From Aralia elata (lineage: Eukaryota > Streptophyta > Magnoliopsida > Apiales > Araliaceae), in NCBI GenBank assembly GCA_034770075.1, contig CM068383.1, positions 10,443,778 to 10,507,777 of the forward strand: a stretch of DNA of 64,000 nt, in the 5' to 3' direction. Of the stretch, positions 22,191-31,800 are shown piece after piece. The notes beneath the pieces are model-generated. The model did not search any database, was not told the origin of the DNA, and was given only the letters and a program-made list of their open reading frames with translations. Both the position numbers and the translations under genes were made by a program. Position 1 is the stretch's first letter; every line of letters begins with the position of its first letter.

Positions 22191-22563
22191 GACTGATCCA
22201 TAACCAACGTTGTAAGTATAAGGTTATCTTTAAAACACATCGTGACCATCCATTCGTTGATCGAACGGTAAAATAGACTCCTCATCCACAGTTTAATTCT
22301 CAGTATACCACAGTTTAATATTACAAAGGAGAAAAATGACCAAAATACCTCTCCAATTTTTTATTTTTTGTTTTTAAGATTTTCGGGCTCGGGATGCCAA
22401 TTTCTCTATTTCTCTCTCTCTTTGTTGGCTGCCTACAAATTGAATCCTTCATATTAATTGGCTCACGCCCATCACATGTAGTAGATTATTTATGAATTAA
22501 ACCCCCTTTAAAAGAAAAACTCATTATCAGATCCATTCTCTAGAACTCACTTGCTCTGTAATC

Positions 22564-22952
22564 ATGTCGCTCTGTTCCATGAACTAACTAAAGTTGCAAC
22601 CTTTATGGCTTCTTCTTCTGGATGTCGGCTCTTTGTATGTATTCAAGTTCCTTTCCTCCATTCTTAAATGGGTTTATGTTAATTTCTTCAGAGTTCCAAA
22701 GAATCTCAAGGAATATTGATCATGGGCATTGGTAACCAGGCCAACTGACGGTATTGGTAAGGCTTTTGCCTTTCAGTTGGCGGGTAAAGGACCCAATCTT
22801 GTTCTCGTGGGTTGAAATCGTGACAAGCTTAAAGATGTTTCAGAAGCAATCCGGGCTAAATTCTGGCAAACCCAAATCACGACTGTTGTTGTTGACTTTT
22901 CTGGGGATTTATCGGATGAGATTCAAAGAATTCGTGAAACAATTGAGGGTTT
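22564..22952 (+). pseudogene. Exon 1 of a KCR1-like 3-ketoacyl-CoA reductase, broken
   Basis: Translation from the ATG at 22564 follows the N-terminus of plant KCR1, the ER reductase of very-long-chain fatty-acid elongation: a hydrophobic anchor ('PLWLLLL...VFKFLSSILKWVYVNF'), then 'SWALVTRPTDGIGKAFAFQLA' and 'LKDVSEAIRAKF', 'TTVVVDFSGDL'. Three in-frame stops break it: after seven codons, before the 'SWALV' segment, and at the position of an Arg in 'LVG-R-N'. The NADP-binding T-G-x3-G-I-G motif has lost its first Gly (Gly to Arg). The exon ends at a GT (22953) where the KCR intron is expected, but no second exon is recognisable downstream. A dead, truncated duplicate. Confidence 0.85.
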
Positions 22953-24091
22953 GTTAACTCAGTTATACATACTCTATCTTTGTTTTTGTGTGGCTATGCT
23001 TTTGTCTCTGTGGGTGATTCAGGACCGTTAACCATTAGATTTATTTTTTCCTATTTTCAGTTTTTATACTTTTTCTGGTTTTTCCATTGGATGTTACCTA
23101 CATTTTGTGAGAGGAAATTAAATATCCCAAGAGTAGTAGTTTGTAGTAGGTAGTACATGATGATATGATAATTGATAAGTACTGTTGCCATCTCAATTTC
23201 TAGTTTGCTTTTGTAATTGGTAGGAAAGAAGAGCTAGCTAGCTATTCATGAGTACTGAGTTTTTGTGATTCTAAATGCTAGATACTCTGTTTTTTATGTG
23301 GAAATATGCTTTTCTTGAATTTGTTGTTGCTTATCCTAGTTCTTGGTTTCTTAAATTTGGTGGTTCAGAAGGAGAAGATGGTTTGTGCGAAGGAGTTGGT
23401 GGGTTAAATCTAGGCGGTGGAGAAGCCTTTGGTGGGGTTGGTGTATTCCTAAGTCTATTCCCAAAAGAGTTCCATTTTTTAAAAATATTTTACAGGTTCC
23501 GTAGTTTAATAGTTTAATAATGCGGATGTCAATTTTTTTTTTAAATTTTATTTATTTATTTATTTTTCACTTTTATAAGCCCCCTTTCTTCCCTCCTCTA
23601 TACATACATATATACGTATATGTGTATATAGCTAGGGAGACCTAGGGAGACCAAGAGAACAGACACAATTACTTGAATAATAAAAAGAATATAACTTTCG
23701 TACATTATTAATGTATACATGTAGATTATGACACCTCATTAATTAAGTATCTATGTTATATAAAATTATCTTAATTTTAATGATGTGCCATGATTTTAAA
23801 TATATAAAAAGAATATATATAATTATAAATCTAACTATCCATACTTTTAAAAAATTTGATAGTAGAAACAATGTTAAAATATAGTGGAAAAAGTGAATAA
23901 AACTGCTCCAATAAAATTTTCGATTTCGTTTCCGTTTCCGTTTCCTTTTCCTTTTCCTTTCCCTGCCCTGAACCAATAAAATTTTTGATTTCAAGAACTT
24001 GAAGATGATGTTGACTTAATTTTTGTCTAATTGAAGCCAGTATAGACTGGTTTTTATGGATTCTTCATGCATGCTTAAAAATCCCTAAATA
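22953..24091. other. Intergenic DNA downstream of the KCR1 remnant
   Basis: Probably starts with decayed KCR1 intron. A Gly-rich open frame of 80 codons at 23275-23517 is not recognisable. A C/T-rich 'tttccg/ttcctt' hexamer run lies at about 23925-23965. No other feature seen. Confidence 0.5.
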
Positions 24092-24096
24092 AGTAA

Positions 24097-24542
24097 TGTT
24101 AACGCTTGATTTTGTCCGCGCGTCCAATCCACTCTCCGCGCGTGTACCTGCACAAAAGTCCCAACGGCTTGGGCCGTGTGGAGACTCCTCGGGTGTAAGA
24201 GTAAGTAACAAGCTCAAGATACGCTAACAATGGAGGTCAAATATTTAGTAGGGTCAAAGTGTTGTACCTTGCCTTCATTGTTACTTGGGTATTTATAAGG
24301 ATTCACTTGGCTACTTTCTACTCATATTAGGAGTGCTCTGCCCAGAATCCTTATTAGACCCGGATTCAACTACCTTGATCCGATAGAAGTATAATCCAGT
24401 AAGGAACCACAAGGGCTTAGAATACTGGCCCAAGCCTTTTCGGACTGGAGAGTCCTCATATAATCCGCTAGGTGTGATTGGCCTTTGGGCCGAGCCCAAC
24501 TTAAGAAGCCCAATCCAGCCTGTTAGGATTTATATCCGAACA
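24097..24542 (-). repeat. LTR of the palindromic element, left arm
   Basis: 446 bases, reverse complement of 27483-27928. Inside it lies the G-rich tract complementary to 'ttgcccctactccctt' (24541-24558), i.e. a polypurine tract on the minus strand. Confidence 0.85.
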
Positions 24543-25622
24543 TTGCCCCTACTCCCTTAGTATATGATATGTACTGGGGGAGTGAGTCAGAGGATTTGAT
24601 CAGCCGGAAATTTATAACAAGGAAAGAGGATAGATGCTCTCGGGAACCCGGAGGCGTCAGAGACCGAGGATATCTCTCCTCCAGGTGTCTTCAAGTGTTA
24701 GCCCGAAGATAGGGACTCTCGAGGGCGTCAGACCAAGGATAATGCCCTCTCGGGTGCACGAAAAGCATGAGAACCGAGGATAATGCCTCTTGGGATCCCG
24801 AGAAATGTTGTCCCGAGGATGGAGAATCTGGTCACGATATCGGGCTTCTCTGATGGGTAAGTCCCGCTCACAAATGTGTATTTGGGCCCAGTCTTTTTGT
24901 TTCGAAGCCCAATAGTGATATCCCAGCACGAGCAGCCCAACAGTTATCAGCGACTAGGACCTTAGGAATTCCGAACCGATAGACCACCTGCTCTTTAAGG
25001 AATTGAAGACATGTCTTCTTAGTGATCTTTGCTAGTGGTTTGGTTTCGACCCATTTGGTGAAGTAATCTATTGCCACAATAACAAATTTTACTACTATCA
25101 GCAAAGCAGCCTTTTCGACTAGAGAGTCCTCTTGTAAGTCGCTGAGCATGATGGGCCTTTGGGCCGAGCCCAAGATGGAGAGCCCGATCAGTCTCATGAA
25201 GATTTATATCCAAACATTGCCCCCTACTCCCCTAGTATAAGACATGTACTGGGGAAGTAAACTGAAGGCTCTAGCAGTTCGTAAACTCGGATTACTGAAT
25301 AGGAAATCGATCTCTTCGGGATCCCGAAGAGAGATGCTCCTAGGGACTCTTGAAGGCATCAGACCAAGAGTGTTCCCTCTTTAGGTGCTCGAAAGTATTT
25401 GAGCCGAAGAGGAATACTCCTTGGGATCCTTAGAGGTGTCTCCCCGAAGAGGAATGCTCCTTGGGATCCTTAGAGGTGTCTTCCCGAGGGCGCTTTTTCT
25501 TCAGGTGTCTAGAAATGATCAGTGCGTAAGCCAACTTCTCTAAGTTTGGGTATCTAGTTTCTGCATCCCGAAGAGCATGGCTTACGTAATAGACCGCTTC
25601 TGTCCCCGTGAATCTTCCCTGA

Positions 25623-26003
25623 TTAAGGCTGGCCCGACCGCTGGCTGTGTTGTAGATAGATATAACTGTAAATCCTCTTCGGAAAGAGCTTTACAGAGGA
25701 TCGGGCTACGAACCTCCGAAGAGCAGCAAGTCTTCCAATTAACCCTTGAACGTCTTTAAAGTTCCTCGGGGACTGCATTTCAAGAATAGCCGATATTTTC
25801 TCAGGATTTGCCTCTATCCCTCTTCGACTAACCATGTATCCCAAGAATTTGCCTGACCCGAGACCAAAAGTGCACTTGGCGGGGTTGAGTCTCATGTTGT
25901 GGATTCTGACATTTCGAAAGCATTCTTCAAGATCTGACAGGTGATCTTCATCCCCCATGCTTCGGACAATCATATCGTCCACATAGGCTTCCATGTTTCT
26001 TCC
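25623..26003 (-). pseudogene. Gypsy RT fragment, left arm
   Basis: Minus-strand mirror of the fragment at 26022-26402. It encodes the RT segment from the Y-V-D-D box into the thumb ('RLNPAKCTFG', 'ILEMQSPRNFKDVQGLIGRLAALRRF'). Only one residue difference (Ile for Thr in 'GL.GRLAA') was noted by eye. It has no start of its own and depends on the missing 5' half. Confidence 0.85.
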
Positions 26004-26021
26004 ATGTTTAGAGATCAGATT

Positions 26022-26525
26022 GGAAGAAACATGGAAGCCTATGTGGACGATATGATTGTCCGAAGCATGGGGGATGAAGATCACCTGTCAGATCTTGAAG
26101 AATGCTTTCGAAATGTCAGAATCCACAACATGAGACTCAACCCCGCCAAGTGCACTTTTGGTCTCGGGTCAGGCAAATTCTTGGGATACATGGTTAGTCG
26201 AAGAGGGATAGAGGCAAATCCTGAGAAAATATCGGCTATTCTTGAAATGCAGTCCCCGAGGAACTTTAAAGACGTTCAAGGGTTAACTGGAAGACTTGCT
26301 GCTCTTCGGAGGTTCGTAGCCCGATCCTCTGTAAAGCTCTTTCCGAAGAGGATTTACAGTTATATCTATCTACAACACAGCCAGCGGTCGGGCCAGCCTT
26401 AATCAGGGAAGATTCACGGGGACAGAAGCCGGTCTATTACGTAAGCCATGCTCTTCGGGATGCAGAAACTAGATACCCAAACTTAGAGAAGTTGGCTTAC
26501 GCACTGATCATTTCTAGACACCTGA
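26022..26525 (+). pseudogene. Gypsy RT and RNase H fragments, right arm
   Basis: The Y-V-D-D box is at 26040-26051, followed by Tat-like thumb sequence to about 26320. The frame then shifts, with an internal loss, into an RNase H piece (about 26345-26525: 'LQLYLSTTQPAVGPALI', 'YVSHALRDAETRYPNLEKLAYAL'). Coding sequence stops there and LTR-proximal non-coding DNA follows. Similarity is closest to the Tat branch of Ty3-gypsy. Confidence 0.85.
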
Positions 26526-26810
26526 AGAAAAAGCGCCCTCGGGAAGACACCTCTAAGGATCCCAAGGAGCATTCCTCTTCGGGGAGACACCTCTAAGGAT
26601 CCCAAGGAGTATTCCTCTTCGGCTCAAATACTTTCGAGCACCTAAAGAGGGAACACTCTTGGTCTGATGCCTTCAAGAGTCCCTAGGAGCATCTCTCTTC
26701 GGGATCCCGAAGAGATCGATTTCCTATTCAGTAATCCGAGTTTACGAACTGCTAGAGCCTTCAGTTTACTTCCCCAGTACATGTCTTATACTAGGGGAGT
26801 AGGGGGCAAT

Positions 26811-26925
26811 GTTTGGATATAAATCTTCATGAGACTGATCGGGCTCTCCATCTTGGGCTCGGCCCAAAGGCCCATCATGCTCAGCGACTTACAAGAGGAC
26901 TCTCTAGTCCGAAAAGGCTTGCTTT
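26811..26925 (+). repeat. Internal truncated LTR start, right arm
   Basis: The sequence 'gtaggggg-caa-tgtttggatataaatc' repeats the polypurine-tract/LTR junction found at 27470-27500, then continues through the 'gggctcggcccaaaggcc' segment of the LTR before being cut off by the integrase fragment. The mirror image lies at about 25100-25214. It shows that each arm is itself a chimera of two element copies. Confidence 0.7.
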
Positions 26926-26934
26926 GCTGATAGT

Positions 26935-27085
26935 AGTAAAATTTGTTATTGTGGCAATAGATTACTTCACCAAATGGGTCGAAACCAAACCACTAGCAAA
27001 GATCACTAAGAAGACATGTCTTCAATTCCTTAAAGAGCAGGTGGTCTATCGGTTCGGAATTCCTAAGGTCCTAGTCGCTGATAAC
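26935..27085 (+). pseudogene. Integrase fragment, right arm
   Basis: About 50 codons of gypsy integrase core: 'VIVAIDYFTKWVETKPLAKIT' and 'FLKEQVVYRFGIPKVLVADN', containing two of the three catalytic acids (Asp of 'IDYFTKW' region context and Asp of 'VADN') but not the Glu. It is mirrored on the minus strand at about 24940-25090. It sits directly after a truncated LTR, so it is out of its normal place. Confidence 0.8.
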
Positions 27086-27482
27086 TGTTGGGCTGCTCGT
27101 GCTGGGATATCACTATTGGGCTTCGAAACAAAAAGACTGGGCCCAAATACACATTTGTGAGCGGGACTTACCCATCAGAGAAGCCCGATATCGTGACCAG
27201 ATTCTCCATCCTCGGGACAACATTTCTAGGGATCCCAAGAGGCATTATCCTCGGTTCTCATGCTTTCGTGCACCCGAGGGGCATTATCCTTGGTCTGACG
27301 CCCTCGAGAGTCCCTATCTTCGGGCTAACACTTGAAGACACCTGGAGGAGAGATATCCTCGGTCTGACGCCTCCGGGTTCCCGAGAGCATCTATCCTCTT
27401 TCCTTGTTATAAATTTCCGGCTGATCAAATCCTCTGACTCACTCCCCCAGTACATATCATATACTAAGGGAGTAGGGGGCAA

Positions 27483-27928
27483 TGTTCGGATATAAATCCT
27501 AACAGGCTGGATTGGGCTTCTTAAGTTGGGCTCGGCCCAAAGGCCAATCACACCTAGCGGATTATATGAGGACTCTCCAGTCCGAAAAGGCTTGGGCCAG
27601 TATTCTAAGCCCTTGTGGTTCCTTACTGGATTATACTTCTATCGGATCAAGGTAGTTGAATCCGGGTCTAATAAGGATTCTGGGCAGAGCACTCCTAATA
27701 TGAGTAGAAAGTAGCCAAGTGAATCCTTATAAATACCCAAGTAACAATGAAGGCAAGGTACAACACTTTGACCCTACTAAATATTTGACCTCCATTGTTA
27801 GCGTATCTTGAGCTTGTTACTTACTCTTACACCCGAGGAGTCTCCACACGGCCCAAGCCGTTGGGACTTTTGTGCAGGTACACGCGCGGAGAGTGGATTG
27901 GACGCGCGGACAAAATCAAGCGTTAACA
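27483..27928 (+). repeat. LTR of the palindromic element, right arm
   Basis: 446 bases from TGTTCGGATA to GCGTTAACA, preceded by the polypurine tract 'aagggagtagggggcaa'. Followed by AGTAA. Confidence 0.85.
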
Positions 27929-28007
27929 AGTAACAAGTTAAATGTATATTTTTTTTTTTAAAATTCTTAATTATTTTTTTTAAATGTAGGTGGAGCAATC
28001 AACTGCT

Positions 28008-28268
28008 AAAGCCACCGCTACTAACCACAACATTTGGCGCAGTGGTGCAAGCCGCCCTGGGAAAGAACCGTAAACTCGGACGACTCAGGATCGACTCTCA
28101 CTAGCAACATTTGGAAGACACTAAAAATGCTCTACTGTGGCCACAGTACCCCCGGCGTAAATCGGGTAGCAAACCGCTCTGGTATCGGGCTGAGGAGATT
28201 AGTCGACCCGCGGGTCGGAAACTCCACATTAACAAAAAAAAAATAAAAAAAATAAAGCCACCACTACT
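28008..28268 (+). mobile_element. tRNA-derived SINE with 15-bp duplication
   Basis: The body is 28023-28253. An A-box-like 'tggcgcagtggt' (about 28044) and a B-box-like 'ggatcgactctca' (about 28089) give a polymerase III promoter, and the 3' end is an A-rich tail (28231-28253). It is flanked by the duplication 'aaagccacc-g/a-ctact' at 28008-28022 and 28254-28268 with one mismatch. Retrotransposed by LINE machinery by family knowledge. Confidence 0.85.
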
Positions 28269-28811
28269 GATACCACCTCACAGGTATTCTATGGCTTGAC
28301 AAAAGAAATATAAAAGCTACTTTCCATTTCTACTTGTTCTACCCTTTTCCTATTTGCTTGATTAATAATTTATTTTTGCATGCAAAATAAATAATTATAA
28401 AATTTGTATCGACATAAACTCAATAAATTTATATCAATTTTGAGTTTAAAAATATTTAAAATTGACTTTGAAAAAGTCAATAACAGAGCTAGCACAAGTG
28501 ATGGTGAATTAGGCTTTGCTAGTAAATGAGAGGCTAACTAACAAAATTTATGCTATAGTTAAAATGCATCTATTGATTTAATTTGATCACTTAATTTGGT
28601 TATGGAAAATGCAAAAGCAACAAAAAGTTTATTATGTACATTGACTTCAAAACAATTATCAGGAACTGTATGATTGGAATACACGTTACAAGCAGAATTA
28701 AGTTTGGATTTATTTTTATGATATGTGCAACTGCATTTATTTTTACTTTGTATAGTTGATCTATTTTTGTGATTCTGCATTTATTGTAAACCCTTAAAAA
28801 ACGATACCTAG
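28269..28811. other. 3' intergenic region of CHY1
   Basis: AT-rich, no gene recognised. The CHY1 3' UTR and poly(A) site should lie in its right part on the minus strand. Confidence 0.5.
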
Positions 28812-31800
28812 CTAGAGCTTGGCAATGGCATGTACAGGCGAATTAGGACGCGCAGGGAGTTTGAAATCTTCCCAATCTTCATCATCTACCTTGGAGAGAT
28901 AACGTCCGACCATGTCATCACTGATGAGCTCTGGTTTAGATGGTTCCCACTAGGGAAAAAAATGGAAAAAAATATGAGTGAAATTTTAATAGACAAGAAC
29001 TTAAAATGAGGGGTTTCAATATATGAAGAAAAAAAAAATTAAAAAATTTAGGAATGAACAGAATTTCTGTGCACCTACCTTTGGGTTCTTATCCTTGTCC
29101 AACAGTGAAGCCCTGCAACCCTGCACTCGAATGTGGGTTTATAAGCACAAAGGACAGATTATAAGTGATAGATGAGTAAATTAGCACCTCAAAGAAATCC
29201 TTGCTGACTTCTCCTTTCATGACATTGCAAGCCATTCTGTACTCACGGACAAGGCATTGCCCAACACCTTGGAGCCTCCCTTCTCTAATCTGGATATATA
29301 GCACAAACAGAGCTTTTAAGAGTTCCGGGAAAAATCAAACAAACTTGTTGGTCAACAACCAACAAAAGTTCTCTATAGTTCTTCACTCTCTTTTTCTGTC
29401 TAGAGGGAATCCTTTGTTCTCAATCAAGATGCTTCAACTAGATAAATTCACTTATTTCACGCAATTCTTCTGTTCATGCATTTTCTTCTAATTTACTTTT
29501 TTATATTGCCATATGTAATGATGGAGATAGACTACTTGGGATCAACAAAATTCTAAAATTACGGAACCAATTGGTTTCACACCGGGAGAACAATATTTGG
29601 AGCAAGGACCCCGACAGTTTGGAAGATATCTTGAGAAAAGGTTTTATCACTGGTATCTTACACGTACTCTAATTTATTCGAAGTATTCCAATGGTGTAAT
29701 GCCGTCGATTTATTGGGAAGGAGGAGGAAGATCTCTTTGATCTCTTGTTTTGGAGAAATAAGTGGCTCACGAGGAATGGAAAGAAACATATTCTATTTGA
29801 TCTCTAAATCCTCATATAGCACTTCTTCCAATCCTAGATGGGGGATCACTTGTAGGAATGACATAATGCTAATCCATGTTCTACATGGCCAGAGAAGCAT
29901 CGGTTTTTAATCTCATTATTAGTTGGGTCATTCGGAAGAGATTCTTTCTTGATCATAATAGTGGAACGGAAGACACTACAAGAAAAATTTACTCTTTTTC
30001 AAATTGCCCAGACATTTAGAAAGGTTCTCGAGATTCTCAATGGCTCTTTTTTTTTGAGTGGGGAGGAATAGTGCAGGAAGGGAGTTAGACCAAGTCCAGC
30101 CACTAGGAGAGTAAGCCCTTCCCACGTGTCAAGTAGAATAAAGGTTCTCTAGATGCAGTAGAACTATCTGTCTTTCCATTTTCTTTTTAATATTTTTTTG
30201 TTTTCCTCCCTTTCTATAATTCCACTATAGCTTGAATTCAAGAATTTAAATTCCTTTATAATCGTTATTACACAATCAAATCTAGAAAGAATCTAAGCCA
30301 ACCGAATAACATTAGATCAAATTCAATCTGGCAGTGCACATAACGAGCATAATTTTACATTCTTGAACTCAAATTTCAGATAATCAAAGTTTATTCGTAA
30401 TGCAATGTCAATGAAGATGTATGTAGGCCATGTTCAGGAAGAGAAGATCAAGTAATGTAACCATCTTCAATATAATTTGTACATTGGCAAAAAAATTTAA
30501 GCAAAGTTGCTCTAATCCTTTAGTAAGCAAATTAAATTCAATCATTAAATCTGGCGACTATGGTTAAATTATAAACTTTCAACAAATTTAGTACGTTGTG
30601 TTAAAGTGCACGATAGGCCCATACCGATCTAAGAGATAGTTTAAGACCTATTGGGGATGCTTTCTTCAAAGATTGAATAGTTGAGGAGATCCAACCATCC
30701 TTGCTTTCTGCAACCTCACTCTCCTACTCAAGAGAGAACAAACAAGATTCTGGTCATGCAAGTTATATTAGTTTCATCCATTGCTAGGTACCAGCATTAT
30801 AAGTAGCTGGAAGGAAACAGCTCAGAGTTCAAGAAATCAGAACAACATGGGAATGAAAATTTCATTTGAAATAGAAATGTACATCAGATGATCTCTCTCA
30901 TCCAATGGAATGACCTAGATCATCGACTTACAAGCGCAGATATTATGTCCTCAATCGTTCTTCGAGAAAAACACCTATCAATGATATCCAACCTGTAGTA
31001 TGCAGCATTAATTAGAAAATGAGATTATTAACACTTGATGCAAGACTATAGTAACAAGTTGCCGCTAGGATCCAATATGGCTATGTACATACATAAATTA
31101 ACAAAATACCCTAACTAGGACAATGGCACATTTAAACTTTCGAGTTTGCATAGAACTAAAGAGTACACTTCTGGAGGCAATTAAGAGAATATCCCTCCAG
31201 AAGTGTACTCTTCCCCTCCTCCTGTTCTAAGCTTATGACTACCAAAGAGCATTTAACCGCACAACTGAAGCAGTACTGATGTCTGCCAAATACAGTTACC
31301 AAGCATTCAAACACAACCTTGACATCCCCGAACAATAAAAGAAAGAAAAATAACATGCCGGTTATAAGAACTCTTCGCTTGCAAACATGGAAGTTGAGAG
31401 AATTCATTTATGATGGAAGATATAACGGCTGGATCAGATGAGTCTACATTGGGCAGTGCTTCTTCCAACAAAGGCAATCTCTGTAATTTATTGTCATGTC
31501 AGTAAACAAAATTACGCATCTCAAAGCTCTTTTTACAACAAAACCATACAGATATATACTACCTCTGTTCCATAATAAGTGACTTTTAAAAAAAAAAAAA
31601 TTGTTCCAATTTATTTGTCGTTTACAACTTTCTAGGAGAATAAATTATTTACTTTTCAATATCACCCCTAACTTCTCTCATTGTCCCAAGAAATTTTCTC
31701 CCTTGTATTAATAGTTTTCAACTTCCCATAAAGGGGTAGTGATGGAATTTCATACAAATTTTAATTATTAAATGATAGTATTAAATGACTTTCTTAATTC

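Larger units (their letters stand above)
21126..22563. other. Intergenic DNA with simple repeats
   Basis: No gene recognised. It contains a 21-bp minisatellite, two TA microsatellites, and several copies of a 'ctactaatagtrgcrga' word in both orientations (about 21408, 21500, 21975, 21995) that could be subterminal repeats of a DNA transposon whose ends I cannot fix. Confidence 0.5.
24097..27928. mobile_element. Palindromic LTR retroelement (inverted dimer)
   Basis: The whole 3,832-bp unit is one inverted repeat: left arm 24097-26003, 18-base centre 26004-26021, right arm 26022-27928. It is flanked by AGTAA on both sides (24092-24096 and 27929-27933), begins TGTTAACGC and ends GCGTTAACA. Each outer end is a 446-bp LTR preceded inwards by a polypurine tract, so both ends are 3' ends. 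Each arm carries, from the centre outward, a gypsy RT fragment, a piece of RNase H, non-coding DNA with a second LTR-start copy, an integrase fragment and the LTR. No 5' half, gag or primer-binding site is present. The arms differ at only a few bases. Confidence 0.92.

Noticed and set aside
23275..23517. Gly-rich 80-codon open frame
   Set aside because: No family resemblance and no neighbouring exon; probably chance in intron-like DNA.
24311..24499. Short proteins from the palindrome LTRs
   Set aside because: Present in both arms only because the arms are copies; the sequence is LTR with no known domain.
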